Origin: UBA10649 sp963700745
GTDB lineage: Bacteria; Actinomycetota; Actinomycetes; S36-B12
Direction: 5' to 3'
NCBI GenBank assembly: GCA_963700745.1
Contig: CAVOYT010000004.1
Span: 1-64,000, forward strand
DNA length: 64,000 bases
Part shown: positions 30,746-39,535 of the stretch, one piece after another
Layout of the letters: every line of letters starts with the position of its first letter
Position numbering within the stretch: the first letter of the stretch is position 1
Position numbers and translations under genes: made by a program
Notes under the pieces: model-generated
What the model was told of the DNA's origin: nothing
The model's input: only the letters and a program-made list of their open reading frames with translations
Database searches by the model: none

Positions 30746-31556
30746 GCGCTTTCGCTAGCCAGCAGGGACTGCTTGACGGCCAGTCCCCAGCGGTATCCGG
30801 CGAGACCGCCGTCCGCCCGGATCACGCGGTGACAGGGAACCGCCAGTGCGACCTTGTTGCTCGCGCAGGCGCGGGCGACGGCGCGCACGGAGGACGGGCT
30901 GCCGATCGCGCTCGCTACGTCCGTGTAGGTGCGCGTCTCGCCCGGCGGGATATCCCGCAGGGCGCTCCACACCCGCGCCTGGAAGGCCGTGCCGTGCACG
31001 TCGACGGGGAGCTCGGCGGCCTTGGCGCCCTGCGCGAGGGTCCGCAAGCGCGGTCATGACGTCGCTCATGGCGTCATCGTCCCGTTCGAGCCGGGCCTGC
31101 CGGAACTCGCCCCGCACTTCCTGCACCAGAGCGTCGCTCCCGACCGATCCGCACCGCAGCAAGTCCCCGGGGCGTGGCCACCGCGACGATGTCGCCGACG
31201 GCCGACGGCGTCGACGACCACAGCAGCAGTTGCTCGGGCGCCCCAGCGACGTACTGCGATGGGGTCATGCCGAGGCGGCGCGCGGCCTCCTCGTAGAACC
31301 CCCGCACCGAGCCGTAGCCGGCATCGAAGGCCGCATCGAGCACGGAGTCGGCGGAACGAAGGGCGGTACGCGTGCGCTCGGTGCGCACGGCCTGGCCGAA
31401 CTGTCGCGGGGTGACGCCGAGCACCTCGGCGAAGTCGCGCTGAACCTGACGGGTGCTGCAGCCGAGTGCCGTGGCCAGTTCGCCGATCGGGATCGGTCCG
31501 CCGGCAGCCGTCATCGCCTGGCACGCCGCGGCAACGCGGATTCGGGGCGTCGTCAT
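30742..31556 (-). CDS. Ada-type regulator/methylated-DNA-cysteine methyltransferase lacking the N-terminal zinc domain
   Basis: The protein of about 270 residues has an AraC-type helix-turn-helix first (PIGELATALGCSTRQVQRDF and AFDAGYGSVRGFYEEAARRL) and the methyltransferase domain second. The active-site cysteine is in LAVPCHRVIRADGGLAGYRW, which takes the alkyl group from O6-methylguanine. The classical Ada N-terminal zinc domain, whose Cys is methylated by phosphotriesters, is absent: the protein starts directly at the HTH. Shifts lie near 31160 and 31050. The start is ATG 31556. Such AdaA-less versions occur in actinobacteria. Without the first sensor the regulatory switch must differ, or the HTH may only guide the repair domain. 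Confidence 0.82.
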
Positions 31557-31611
31557 GGCACGAAACTAGGCGGGGCAGCGAGCCGTGGCACTCCGGTTCG
31601 CGACACGACCG

Positions 31612-32451
31612 TCAGATCGGCGGACTCGAGACGATGGCGTTGCCTCCGGCGTCGTGCGCCTGCGACATCGCCCCTTCGGCTCGTTCGAGGACCGAGTCGA
31701 CGCTCTCGCCACGACTGATCAGCGTGACACCCACGCTGACGGTCTGCACGACCTCGCCGAACGGCATGGCGATCGGGTCCTCGACGGCCGTGCGGATCTT
31801 GTTGGCGACCCTGATCGCGCCACGGAGGTGATGGACTCCGCGCAGCACGACGAGGAACTGGTCCTCCTCAAGTCGGGAGACGAGGTCACCGGAGCGGAGG
31901 GCGTCGGAGATCCGGCCAATCACGATCCGCAGGATCTCGTCGCCCGCCTCCTGCCCGTGGCGCTCGTTGACGACCGCGAAGTCATCGAGGTCGCACGACG
32001 CCACCGCGATCTCCTTGCCCGTGCGGGGTGTCGCCGAGAGCAGCCACGCCACGTCGTTGAGGACCTGCTCCCGGTTGGCCTCGCTCGCCCCTCGACCCGC
32101 GGTCGATGTCGGATCGAGGGTGTGCGCGTCGCGCAGTTCCACGGACCAGCCGTCCGCTCCGGAGCGTGGCACCGAGACCGCCGAGACCCACCGCACCGAC
32201 TCGCCGCTCTCCCGGGCCCGCACCATGACCGGACCTGCGGCGGTCGGTCCGAGCAGCTGTGTCAGCGCGGGTGCATCGTCGCGGGCGAAAGCGTCGCCAA
32301 ATGCGGTACCCGGGCGAACCGACCCATCCGACGACCACTCGCAGCGGCCGTCCGCGCCGACCATCAGGTGAACGTCACCGGCCCACTGGGACAGCGCAGC
32401 GAGGTCGTCGGGGTGGACACCGTCGCTCGGCTCCGGCGTCTGTTCCGCCAT
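31612..32451 (-). CDS. PAS-like plus degenerate GGDEF-domain protein
   Basis: Intact, 279 residues. The first 115 residues look like a PAS-type sensor domain (VHLMVGADGRCEWSSDG... ending VSVPRSGADGWSVELRD). The second part is a diguanylate-cyclase fold: IAVASCDLDDFAVVNERHG with the metal-binding aspartates and RISDALRSGDLVSRL. The catalytic GGDEF signature is replaced by EEDQF at residues 195-199. Enzymatic synthesis of c-di-GMP is therefore unlikely, and the domain may bind a nucleotide or act through protein contacts. There is no membrane span. It is divergent from the META gene, with 168 bases between the starts. Confidence 0.85.
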   Translation of the reverse strand: MAEQTPEPSDGVHPDDLAALSQWAGDVHLMVGADGRCEWSSDGSVRPGTAFGDAFARDDAPALTQLLGPTAAGPVMVRARESGESVRWVSAVSVPRSGADGWSVELRDAHTLDPTSTAGRGASEANREQVLNDVAWLLSATPRTGKEIAVASCDLDDFAVVNERHGQEAGDEILRIVIGRISDALRSGDLVSRLEEDQFLVVLRGVHHLRGAIRVANKIRTAVEDPIAMPFGEVVQTVSVGVTLISRGESVDSVLERAEGAMSQAHDAGGNAIVSSPPI

Positions 32452-32619
32452 CGCTATCGCCCCATCCGCGTCATCCGGTCACGTCGTGCCCCATGCTAGG
32501 CGGCTCGCCGAAAGGTACGCCCGACGAGCGAGGACGAGGTCGCGTCTGGTCTCACTTCGCCCCCATGTCCGCCGCCGGCTGACATAGGCTCCGATCACCT
32601 TCGACCTAGGACGGGCACC

Positions 32620-33024
32620 ATGAATCGATCGCGTCGCGGCGTCGTCGCCGCCACCCTCGCCGCTGGGATCCTGCTCGCCGGAGCGGGTCCCGCTCTGGCC
32701 GGAGACACCGGCGCAGCCCTGCGCAGCCCGGTGGGCGACTGGCGCACCCGCACGCTCGGCGTCACGCAGACCATCACCTTCGACGACGAGGGCCGGGTCT
32801 ACGGCGATGCCGGGTGCAACCGGTTCACCGGTGGCTACAAGGTCAAGGGCGATCGGATCACCATCGGGCCACTCGCGACGACCCTCATGGCCTGCGAGCA
32901 GTCGGTCATGGACGCCGAGGCGATCTTCCTGAACAAGGTCCAGTCGGCGGTCGCGTTCACGGCCACCGCCAAGAAGCTGCGACTGCACACCCCCAAGGAC
33001 GTCACCGTCTTCCGCGCGAACTGA
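32620..33024 (+). CDS. Secreted META-domain (HslJ-like) protein
   Basis: Intact, 134 residues. The first 27 residues form a Sec signal peptide (RRGVVAATLAAGILLAGAG, cleavage after ALA). The mature part is a single META domain: YGDAGCNRFTGGYKVKGDRI, then IGPLATTLMACEQSVMDAEA, the two cysteines (in AGCN and MACE) being the conserved pair that can form a disulphide. META proteins are linked to heat-shock, motility and antibiotic tolerance phenotypes but have no fixed activity. The gene is followed 2 bases later by the amidotransferase-like gene, so the two may share a transcript. Confidence 0.87.
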   Translation: MNRSRRGVVAATLAAGILLAGAGPALAGDTGAALRSPVGDWRTRTLGVTQTITFDDEGRVYGDAGCNRFTGGYKVKGDRITIGPLATTLMACEQSVMDAEAIFLNKVQSAVAFTATAKKLRLHTPKDVTVFRAN

Positions 33025-33026
33025 CG

Positions 33027-33672
33027 GTGCCGCACGCCGTCGTGCTGTCGCACGACTGGGTGGCCCACGAGCTCGGCCACCTCGAGCCCGCGCTCGAGTC
33101 GCGTGGCTTCACGATCACGCGGGTGTACCGCGAGCGGAGGACCCGCTCCCCACGCGGACCTGCTGGTCGTGATGGGCTCGCCGCTTCGGTGGCGACCGGT
33201 CATGAGGATGCGCAGGCTGGCGGAGATCGACCTCGTCCGCCACTGGATGTGGGCCGGGCGGCCCTACCTGGACTGTGCTTCGGCGCGCAGGTGCTGGCCG
33301 GGCGGCCGGCGGCGACGTGACGCGATGGCCACGGCGTTCCACGGCTATACCGCTCGACTCCAGCCCGGACGTCCCCGAGCTGGTCGGCCCGTGGACGGTC
33401 TGGCACAACGATGCGCTCCAGGCCGCCCCGTCGTCCTCGGTCGGCTCGCTCGCGCACGCGGACCTGGCCTTCCGCACCGGGCGCGCGTGGGGGATCCAGC
33501 CGCACGTCGAGGTCACCGCTGACATCTTCGAACGGATGTGCGTCAGCCCGCGGTGCGACGGCCGGCGGAGTACGGCCCGGTCGTCGATGCGATCAGATCC
33601 GACGCGAGCGCCAACGAACGCCGCGCCCAGACCCTTCTCGACTGGATCCTGGCCGATCTGCTGGCGAGCTAG
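33027..33672 (+). CDS. Class I glutamine-amidotransferase-like protein
   Basis: About 215 residues in several frames (shifts near 33165, 33270, 33345, 33545). The start VPHAVVLSHDWVAHELGHLE is followed by LLVVMGSP, then CFGAQVLAG, the nucleophile elbow of class I amidotransferases, and WGIQPHVEVT, where the His-x-Glu of the catalytic triad stands. This organisation is that of GMP-synthase-like single-domain amidotransferases that act on free amino-acid conjugates or with an unknown partner. It ends ILADLLAS with TAG 33670-33672. Its last four bases (CTAG) overlap the stop of the convergent heliorhodopsin gene. Confidence 0.72.
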
Positions 33673-34475
33673 TTCGCAGGAACGAGGGTTCCGGCGAAGA
33701 TCTGCCAGGCCAGCGCCGACTTGGCCACCAGGCTCAGGACGATGTAGGTCCGCTCCCCGCTCAGGTAGTCGGCCCACCGGCCCACTCGCTTGTACTGGAG
33801 CCACTGCACCAGCGCGAAGATGTTGAAGAAGATGAACAGCGAGATGATGATCCCGTAGACGAAGCCCGGCACGGCAACGTCGGACTGCGCACCCGGGGCG
33901 ATCACCCAGAGCACGACGATGAGCCACGGCACGATGCCGGCGATGCACCCGAAGATGAACGGCAGCCAGCCGCCCTCACCGGGAGTCTCGTACTTCTCCT
34001 GCAGCCAGCCGAACAGGATCATCGACGCGTTGACGCCGAAGATCGCGATGAGGGCCGCGACGTCGCTGATGCCGACGATCTGCGCGATCAGGACGATCAT
34101 CACCGACGAGCTGACTGAGTACTCGACCCAGCGGAAGTAGTTGTGCTGGGCCACGAGTCCGGCCACGTAGCGCCGGTAGAACAGCGGACTGGCGACCAGG
34201 AAGTGGAACAGGGCCGACAGGGCGAAGAAGATCGCCACGCCCACGGCGATCGAGGTGTTGAACAGCACGACCGGCTCGGCCGCCGGCGTCCCGGGCGGAC
34301 CGAAGACGTACGCGGCCGTCACCGGCAGCGTGAAGTCGGTCGCCAGGATCAGGATGAGGACCAGCTGGATCAGGTGGGCGAAGCCCGCGACCACGTTGAA
34401 CCTGCGAAGCCGACGGAACTGCGACTCTGCGTCGGCGGAGGCGGCAGGGGCGGACGCGGGCGTGGTGGACGTCAT
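33669..34475 (-). CDS. Heliorhodopsin
   Basis: Intact, 268 residues. Heliorhodopsins are retinal-binding seven-span membrane proteins with the N-terminus facing the cytoplasm, distant from type 1 rhodopsins. The Schiff-base lysine is Lys252 in IVLSLVAKSALAWQIFAGTL, and the counterion is Glu118 in HNYFRWVEYSVSSSVMIVL. The two buried histidines are His34 (NVVAGFAHLIQLVL) and His91 (FFALSALFHFLVASPLF). All four residues lie exactly 11 positions above those of the type protein 48C12 (Lys241, Glu107, His23, His80), which makes the call firm. The proton-pump residue set of type 1 rhodopsins is absent. It is transcribed alone, divergent from a sarcosine-oxidase-like gene across 95 bases and convergent on the amidotransferase-like gene. 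No retinal-forming dioxygenase is seen in this window. Confidence 0.95.
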   Translation of the reverse strand: MTSTTPASAPAASADAESQFRRLRRFNVVAGFAHLIQLVLILILATDFTLPVTAAYVFGPPGTPAAEPVVLFNTSIAVGVAIFFALSALFHFLVASPLFYRRYVAGLVAQHNYFRWVEYSVSSSVMIVLIAQIVGISDVAALIAIFGVNASMILFGWLQEKYETPGEGGWLPFIFGCIAGIVPWLIVVLWVIAPGAQSDVAVPGFVYGIIISLFIFFNIFALVQWLQYKRVGRWADYLSGERTYIVLSLVAKSALAWQIFAGTLVPAN

Positions 34476-34490
34476 GCATCGATCGTGACA

Positions 34491-34506
34491 GGTTGCCACG
34501 GCAACC
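34491..34506. promoter_or_regulatory. Perfect dyad in the heliorhodopsin/oxidase divergent intergenic region
   Basis: The 16-base sequence GGTTGCCACGGCAACC has two 7-base arms that are exact reverse complements, with AC between them. It lies 16 bases upstream of the heliorhodopsin ATG and 65 bases upstream of the oxidase ATG. Position and symmetry suggest an operator for a dimeric regulator that acts on one or both genes. No regulator gene stands beside it. Confidence 0.45.
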
Positions 34507-34570
34507 GCGACTCGGCGGGCACATCTGTCGCCGCGGTCCCAGCCCGCCGAACAGCGCCTACTCTCATGCC

Positions 34571-35674
34571 ATGACCGAGCGCGTCGACGTCGTCGTGGTG
34601 GGCGCCGGCGGCATGGGCGCGGCGACCGCGTGGCGACTGGCGGCCCGCGGGCGCAGCGTCGTCCTGCTCGAGCAGTTCGAGCACCTCCACCACCAGGGCT
34701 CGTCACATGGTCAGACGCGGATCTTCCGGGTGGCCTACCGCGACCCGCTCTACACCCGTCTTGCCGGTCGGGCGATTCCCCTGTGGCGCGAGCTGGAGAG
34801 CGAGTCGGGCACGCCTCTGCTCGAGCAGACCGGGCAGCTGGACCACGGAAGCCCCGTCGCGATCGAGGAGATCCGTCGATCTCTGACCGACGCGGGGTGG
34901 GCTGCCGTCCGCCTCACGCCCGAGCAGGCCCACGATCGCTGGCCCGGGATGACGTTCGACCAGGACGTCGTCTACTCCCCCGACGGCGGGCGCGTCTTCG
35001 CCGCACGCACCGTGCACGCCGCCGTTCAGACGGCCGTTCGGCATGGCGCCGTGTTCCACGACCGAACCCCCGTCGAGCGGATCGCGCCCTCCGGCGACGG
35101 CGCCGTGGTCCACGCGGGCGGCAGGATGTGGCAGGCCGATGCGGTCGTCCTGACCGCCGGTGCCTGGCTCCCGGAGCTGGCCGACGGTGTCGTCCCGCTG
35201 CCGAGTCTGACGATCACCCAGCAGCAGCCGGTCCACTTCGCGATCCGCGACGGATTCTCCTTCCCGTCCTTCGTCCATCACTTCGCGGACGACCCGTCCG
35301 CTCACTCGCACGGGTTCGGCGCCTACGGACTCGAATCGCCGGGCGAGGGAGTGAAGGTGGGCATCGAGGACACCGTGCGCGAGGTCACCACGGCCACCCG
35401 GACGTTCGAGGCCGACGAGGCGGTCGACGATGCGGCCCGCGCCTACGCCGAGCGCTGGCTGCCCGGCGCGGACCCGTCCCGCATGACGAGCGTCACCTGC
35501 CTGTTCACCGAGACAGCCGACTCGGACTTCATCATCGACCGAGTCGGCCCGTTCGTCGTCTGCTCACCGTGCTCGGGTCACGGCTTCAAGTTCGTCCCGA
35601 TCATCGGGGAGCTCACCGCACGCCTGGCGATGGGCGAGCACCACCGCGAGGAGCGCTGGTCCCTACCCCGGTGA
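34571..35674 (+). CDS. Monomeric sarcosine oxidase/N-methyltryptophan oxidase-like flavoenzyme
   Basis: Intact, 367 residues. It oxidises an N-methyl amino acid (sarcosine, N-methyl-tryptophan or similar) with formaldehyde and hydrogen peroxide as products. The FAD motif is VDVVVVGAGGMGAATAWRLA at the N-terminus, followed by EQFEHLHHQGSSHGQTRIFR, where the SxHGxxR motif of the family stands. Cys310 in RMTSVTCLFTETADSDFI is in the place of the cysteine that carries covalent FAD in monomeric sarcosine oxidase. The C-terminal CSPCSGHGFKFVPIIGELTA is the family's flavin-binding end. ATG 34571 is chosen. It is divergent from heliorhodopsin, and the downstream hairpin at 35728-35752 may end its transcript. 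Confidence 0.9.
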   Translation: MTERVDVVVVGAGGMGAATAWRLAARGRSVVLLEQFEHLHHQGSSHGQTRIFRVAYRDPLYTRLAGRAIPLWRELESESGTPLLEQTGQLDHGSPVAIEEIRRSLTDAGWAAVRLTPEQAHDRWPGMTFDQDVVYSPDGGRVFAARTVHAAVQTAVRHGAVFHDRTPVERIAPSGDGAVVHAGGRMWQADAVVLTAGAWLPELADGVVPLPSLTITQQQPVHFAIRDGFSFPSFVHHFADDPSAHSHGFGAYGLESPGEGVKVGIEDTVREVTTATRTFEADEAVDDAARAYAERWLPGADPSRMTSVTCLFTETADSDFIIDRVGPFVVCSPCSGHGFKFVPIIGELTARLAMGEHHREERWSLPR

Positions 35675-35727
35675 CGCCGCAAGGCCCGGCAGGCTCTCCC
35701 GCCTCTCCCGCCTCTCCCGAAATGCGA

Positions 35728-35752
35728 ATCGCCCCCGGGTTCCGGGGGCGAT
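35728..35752. terminator. Hairpin terminator between oxidase and tRNA-Leu genes
   Basis: ATCGCCCCCGG and CCGGGGGCGAT are exact complements around a 3-base loop (GTT). The hairpin lies 4 bases downstream of the tRNA-Leu 3' end on the minus strand, followed there by a T-rich tail (TTCGCATTT), and 54 bases after the oxidase stop on the plus strand. It is likely to serve both genes. Confidence 0.75.
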
Positions 35753-35755
35753 CTG

Positions 35756-35842
35756 TGGTGCGCGAGGGGGGAGTTGAACCCCCACACCCTTTCGGGCACA
35801 CGGACCTGAACCGTGCGCGTCTGCCTATTCCGCCACTCGCGC
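35756..35842 (-). tRNA. tRNA-Leu (anticodon CAG)
   Basis: The minus strand has the acceptor GCGCGAG paired with CTCGCGC, discriminator A73 and an encoded CCA. The anticodon loop TTCAGGT is closed by CACGG/CCGTG, giving anticodon CAG. The arm of 11-13 bases between anticodon and T arms (GTGCCCGAAAGGGTGTG region) is the long variable arm expected of a class II tRNA-Leu. The T loop reads GGTTCAACTCC. Length is 87 bases with CCA. Confidence 0.95.
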
Positions 35843-35883
35843 GTGTCGCCCCATTGCTGGAGCAGGGGAAGTGTACAGCCCGA

Positions 35884-36785
35884 TCAGCGGCGCGATATCC
35901 GCAGCGTGCCGATCAGGCCGAGGGCGAGGTCGCCAGCAGGAAGAACGCCGGGACCGGCCGGGTTGCCCGGATCGACCACGCCGTAGGAGATGTCCCCCAG
36001 GCCCAGCTCGGTCAGGACGAACTCGATGTCGTCGCGCTCCATCCACAGCGCGTAGGGACGCGGGCCGCCGGCGAAGCCGTTCGTGGTCGTGTCGACGGCG
36101 TAGTCGTAGCAGTGCAGGCGGATGCGGCGGCCGTGCCAGTGGACCATCCACGTCGCGCTTCTCGTCGAAACGCGCCTCGCGAGGCCTCGGCCGGAATCTG
36201 ACTCGCGTCGAAGTAGTGGGTGTGGAGGAACACCCGGCCGGTCCGAGCGGCGATCCGCTCGAGCAGGCCGATCGGGTCGGTCTGGTGGTAGAGGATCCCG
36301 CTGGCCCAGACGATGTCGAAGGTCTCGTCCGTAACTGTCGAGGTACTTCAGCATGTCCCCGTAGAGGAAGTGCGCGTCCAGGTCGAGCAACTCCTTGACG
36401 ACCAGGCACTTCAGGAAGGCGGTCTCGCTGCCCTCGACGGCCAGGACCGATGCCGCACCGGCCCGCTCCAGGACCGCGGTCTGGTAGCCCTCGAACGGAC
36501 CGAGCTCGAGCATGCGCATGCCGGCGAGGCCACCCGGGCAGCTGCGACTCCACCCACGGCACCCGCGGGTCCACCTCGGGATCGAAGTGGTTCACCGTCC
36601 CGGCCAGACACCCCGAGCTCGGGCGGGAAGGCGGTGACCCACTGGCCCTTGAAGATGTCGACGGTGGCCTGCGCGGTGGGCGGCCCGGAGGCGAACCGAT
36701 GCCGGTCCCGCCGACCGCGCAGGTGCAGGGCCCCGAAGACGGGAGCCAGGGCGGTCTGGGCCTTTCGCCGGAGCGAGGACGCCAT
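35884..36785 (-). CDS. SAM-dependent methyltransferase, CmoB-like/DUF1698 type
   Basis: About 300 residues after joining six frames (shifts near 36605, 36530, 36330, 36190, 36150 and 35950). The start is ATG 36785 (MASSLRRKAQTALAPVFGAL). Motif I is MRMLELGPFEGYQTAVLERA, followed by SVLAVEGSETAFLKCLVVKE, and the product-release part reads VWASGILYHQTDPIGLLERI, a segment usual in CmoB-like enzymes and in methyltransferases of glycan clusters. A later segment, VHWHGRRIRLHCYDYAVDTT, belongs to the C-terminal cap. The substrate is unknown. The gene is divergent from the fhaA cluster. Confidence 0.72.
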
Positions 36786-36962
36786 CGCTCACTCCTCAGG
36801 TATGCGGGTGCCGATCGGCCAGAAGCGGTTCTCGAGGCTAGCACCCGGTCGGCCCCTCTGACGGTGCGCGTCCCCGCCCTGCCATGGTCCGCGGGTTAGC
36901 ATCGACCCACGCCCCGGAGACCCGTGGCGTGATCGACGCGTGGCCCGGATGCGGAGGACCTC

Positions 36963-37660
36963 GTGGGACTGCTGGAACGGTTCGAGGACTCCCTCGACCG
37001 CCTCGTCAACGGCGCCTTCGCCCGCGCCTTCAAGGCCGAGGTTCAGCCCGTCGAGATCGCCTCCGCCCTCCAGCGGGAGATCGGCGATCGGGCCGCCGTC
37101 ATCGACCGCGAGCGCACCGTCATCCCCAACGTCTTCCACGTCGAGCTCTCCGAGCACGACTACCGCCGGCTCGCCGTGTTCAAGGACGCGCTCCAGACCG
37201 AGCTGCGCCACCCTCGTCCGCGACTACGGCGCCGAGCAGCGCTACACGCTGCTCGGGCCGGTGCAGGTCAACCTCGGCCAGGACGACGAGCTCGAGACCG
37301 GCATCTTCCGGGTGCGCAGCGAGGCCCGCGCCGAGGTGAGCGCCCAGCCGCATGGCCGCGCCGGCGAGGTCGGCCCCGTCGACGCGCGGCAGCCCCGCCT
37401 CGAGGTCGGCGGCACTCGCGTACCCGCTGGTGCGCGCCATCACGCGCCTGGGCCGCGGCAGCGACACCGACATCCGCATCGAGGACCCGGGCGCCTCGCG
37501 CAACCACTGCGAGATCGTGCTCGGCCAGCCGGTCCTCCTGCGCGACCTGGACTCGACGAACGGCACCTACGTCGACGGGCAGCGGATCTCGCAGGTCGAG
37601 GTCGGCGACGGCACGGCGATCATGATCGGGTCGACGCAACTGGTGTTCCGGAGCGGCTGA
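36963..37660 (+). CDS. fhaA: FhaA, DUF3662 plus FHA-domain protein
   Basis: FhaA is a phosphothreonine-reading adaptor that links the kinase PknB to peptidoglycan precursor export. The N-terminal DUF3662 domain is clear: GLLERFEDSLDRLVNGAFAR and IASALQREIGDRAAVIDRER. The C-terminal FHA domain has ITRLGRGSDTDIRIEDPGAS followed by RNHCEIVLG and LRDLDSTNGTYVDGQRI. GTG 36963 is the start. Shifts near 37210 and 37425 occur, the second hiding the linker. The linker between the domains is much shorter than in mycobacteria (about 60 residues). It opens the fhaA-fhaB-pstP-rodA-pbpA-pknB operon, with 3 bases to fhaB. Confidence 0.93.
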
Positions 37661-37663
37661 CCC

Positions 37664-38151
37664 GTGTCCGAGCTCGCGCTCACCCTCGTGCGGCTGGGGT
37701 TCCTCACACTGCTGTGGACCTTCGTCCTGGTGACGGTGCTCGCCCTGCGCCGCGACCTGCGGCAGCCGGCCGACGCCCGACCCACCGCCACGCGAGCGCA
37801 AGCCGGCCCGAGCGGCGAAGCCGCCCGAAGCCACCGAAGGTGGCCAAGCAGCAGAAGGTCAAGGGCAGCAAGCTCGTCGTGATCGAGGGACCGCTGAACG
37901 GCACCATCATCCCGCTCGGCGACGTCCAGATCACCATCGGACGGGCGCCCGACTCGACCCTCATCATCGACGACGACTACGCCTCCAGCCGGCATGCGCG
38001 CATCTACCCGTCCGAGGGCTCGTGGGTCGTGGAGGACCTCGGCTCGACCAACGGCACGTGGATCGACCGGACCCGCATCACCTCGCCGACCGTCCTGCCG
38101 GTGGGCGCCCCGCTTCGCGTCGGGCGCACCACGCTGCAGATCCAGAAGTAG
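37664..38151 (+). CDS. fhaB: FhaB (FipA), membrane-anchored FHA-domain protein
   Basis: About 162 residues. The N-terminal span LVRLGFLTLLWTFVLVTVLA anchors it, a basic Pro/Lys linker follows, and the FHA domain ends the protein: QITIGRAPDSTLIIDDDYAS, SSRHARIYPSEGSWVVEDLG and STNGTWIDRTRI. A frameshift near 37810 lies in the linker. FhaB binds phosphorylated partners of PknB and joins division and wall synthesis. It is 3 bases after fhaA and 6 bases before pstP. Confidence 0.93.
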
Positions 38152-38157
38152 GCCGCC

Positions 38158-39535
38158 ATGCCCCTCGTCCTGCGCTACGCCGCCCGGTCCGACGTCGGAC
38201 TCATCCGCGAGGGCAACGAGGACTCCGGCTACGCCGGACCCGCGCTGCTGCTCGTCGCCGACGGCATGGGCGGTCACGCCGCGGGCGAGCTGGCCAGCGC
38301 CATCGCGGTGGCGATCGTCGCCGACCTCGACGTGCACCCGCCCGAGCGCCGACGAGGTGCTCGAGCGCCCTGGGCGAGTCGATCGCCGACGTGGGCGACG
38401 GCATCGCCGACGTCATCCACACCGATCCCGACCTCACCGGCATGGGCACCACGGTCACCGGCATCTACTGGCTCGGCGATCAGCTCGCCGTCGTCCACGT
38501 CGGCGACTCGCGCGCCTACCTGCTCCGCGACGACGAGCTCGTCCAGATCACCCACGACCACACCTACGTGCAGACCCTCGTCGACGCCGGCCGCATCACC
38601 GAGGAGGAGGCGACGATCCATCCCCGCCGGTCGCTGCTCATGCGCGCGCTCGACGGCATGAACCCGGTCGAGGCGGACCTGTCGCTTCGCGAGGCGCGGC
38701 ACGGCGATCGCTACATGCTGTGCACCGACGGACTCTCCGGGGTGGTGAGCAGCGACGAGATCGCGGCGATCCTGTCCGAGGGCGATCCCGACCGGCGCGG
38801 TGACGCGACTGGTGGACCGCGCCCTCGAACGCGGCGCACCGGACAACGTCACCGTCGTCGTCGCCGACGTGATCGAGGTGCCGGACCCGGCGCCGCGATG
38901 TTCCTGCCGTCGCGGAGCGGGCCGAGCCCGTCGTCGTCGGCGCCGCCGGCGAGCCCCGGGTGCGCCTGCGGCTGCCCGAGGTCCGCTTCCCGGACGACTC
39001 GCAGCCCGATCCGGACCGGCCCGACGCCCCGCCCCCGGTCGACGGCGGCCCGCCCACGGCCCCCCAGCCGCTCATCGACGCGGAGATCGTGGTCCCCGCC
39101 GCCGAGAAGGCCCGGCGAGCGGCCCAGGTCGACGCGCAGACCGCGGCCTTCCGGGGCCGGCGACGACGACGCTGGCTGGACCGTCGCCGGAAGCCTCGTC
39201 GCCGCAATCGCCATCGTCGACGGTCGTCGTGGTCATCGCCAGCAACTGGCTGTCCTCCCAGTGGTACGTCGGCGGTCAACGGCACCGCCGGCACCGGAAC
39301 GGTCAGCGTCTACCGCGGCGTCCAGGGATCGCTGCTCGGCTTCCCGCTCTCCAGCCTGTGGTCCGACTCCGGACTGCAGGTCGGGACGCTGCCCTACTTC
39401 GACCAGGAGCTGGTCAGCAAGGGCATCCCCGCCGCGGACGAGGTCGACGCCCAGCGGATCATCACCGAGCTGCAGAGCCGGGCCGCTGAGTGCCAGACGC
39501 TCTTCCCGCCGACCGGCTGCCCGGGAACCACGTGA
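38158..39535 (+). CDS. pstP: PstP, PP2C-family Ser/Thr phosphatase
   Basis: It removes phosphates placed by PknB. The catalytic domain has the PP2C metal motifs RSDVGLIREGNEDSGYAG, LLVADGMGGHAAGELAS, VVHVGDSRAYLLRDDELVQI and, after a shift, RALERGAPDNVTVVVADVIE. Next come an acidic/proline-rich juxtamembrane stretch, a span around 39190-39250 (SNWLSSQWYVG at its outer end) and a small extracytoplasmic domain of about 90 residues (SLWSDSGLQVGTLPYFDQEL). Shifts lie near 38350, 38800, 38895 and in the span. The stop overlaps the rodA start (TGATG). Roughly 455 residues, normal for the family. Confidence 0.92.

Noticed and set aside
33669..34475. Type 1 proton-pumping rhodopsin
   Set aside because: The third-span motif is RWVEYS rather than RYxDW-type and the lysine context is AKSALAWQ; both belong to heliorhodopsin, and the residue spacing fits 48C12 and not pumps.
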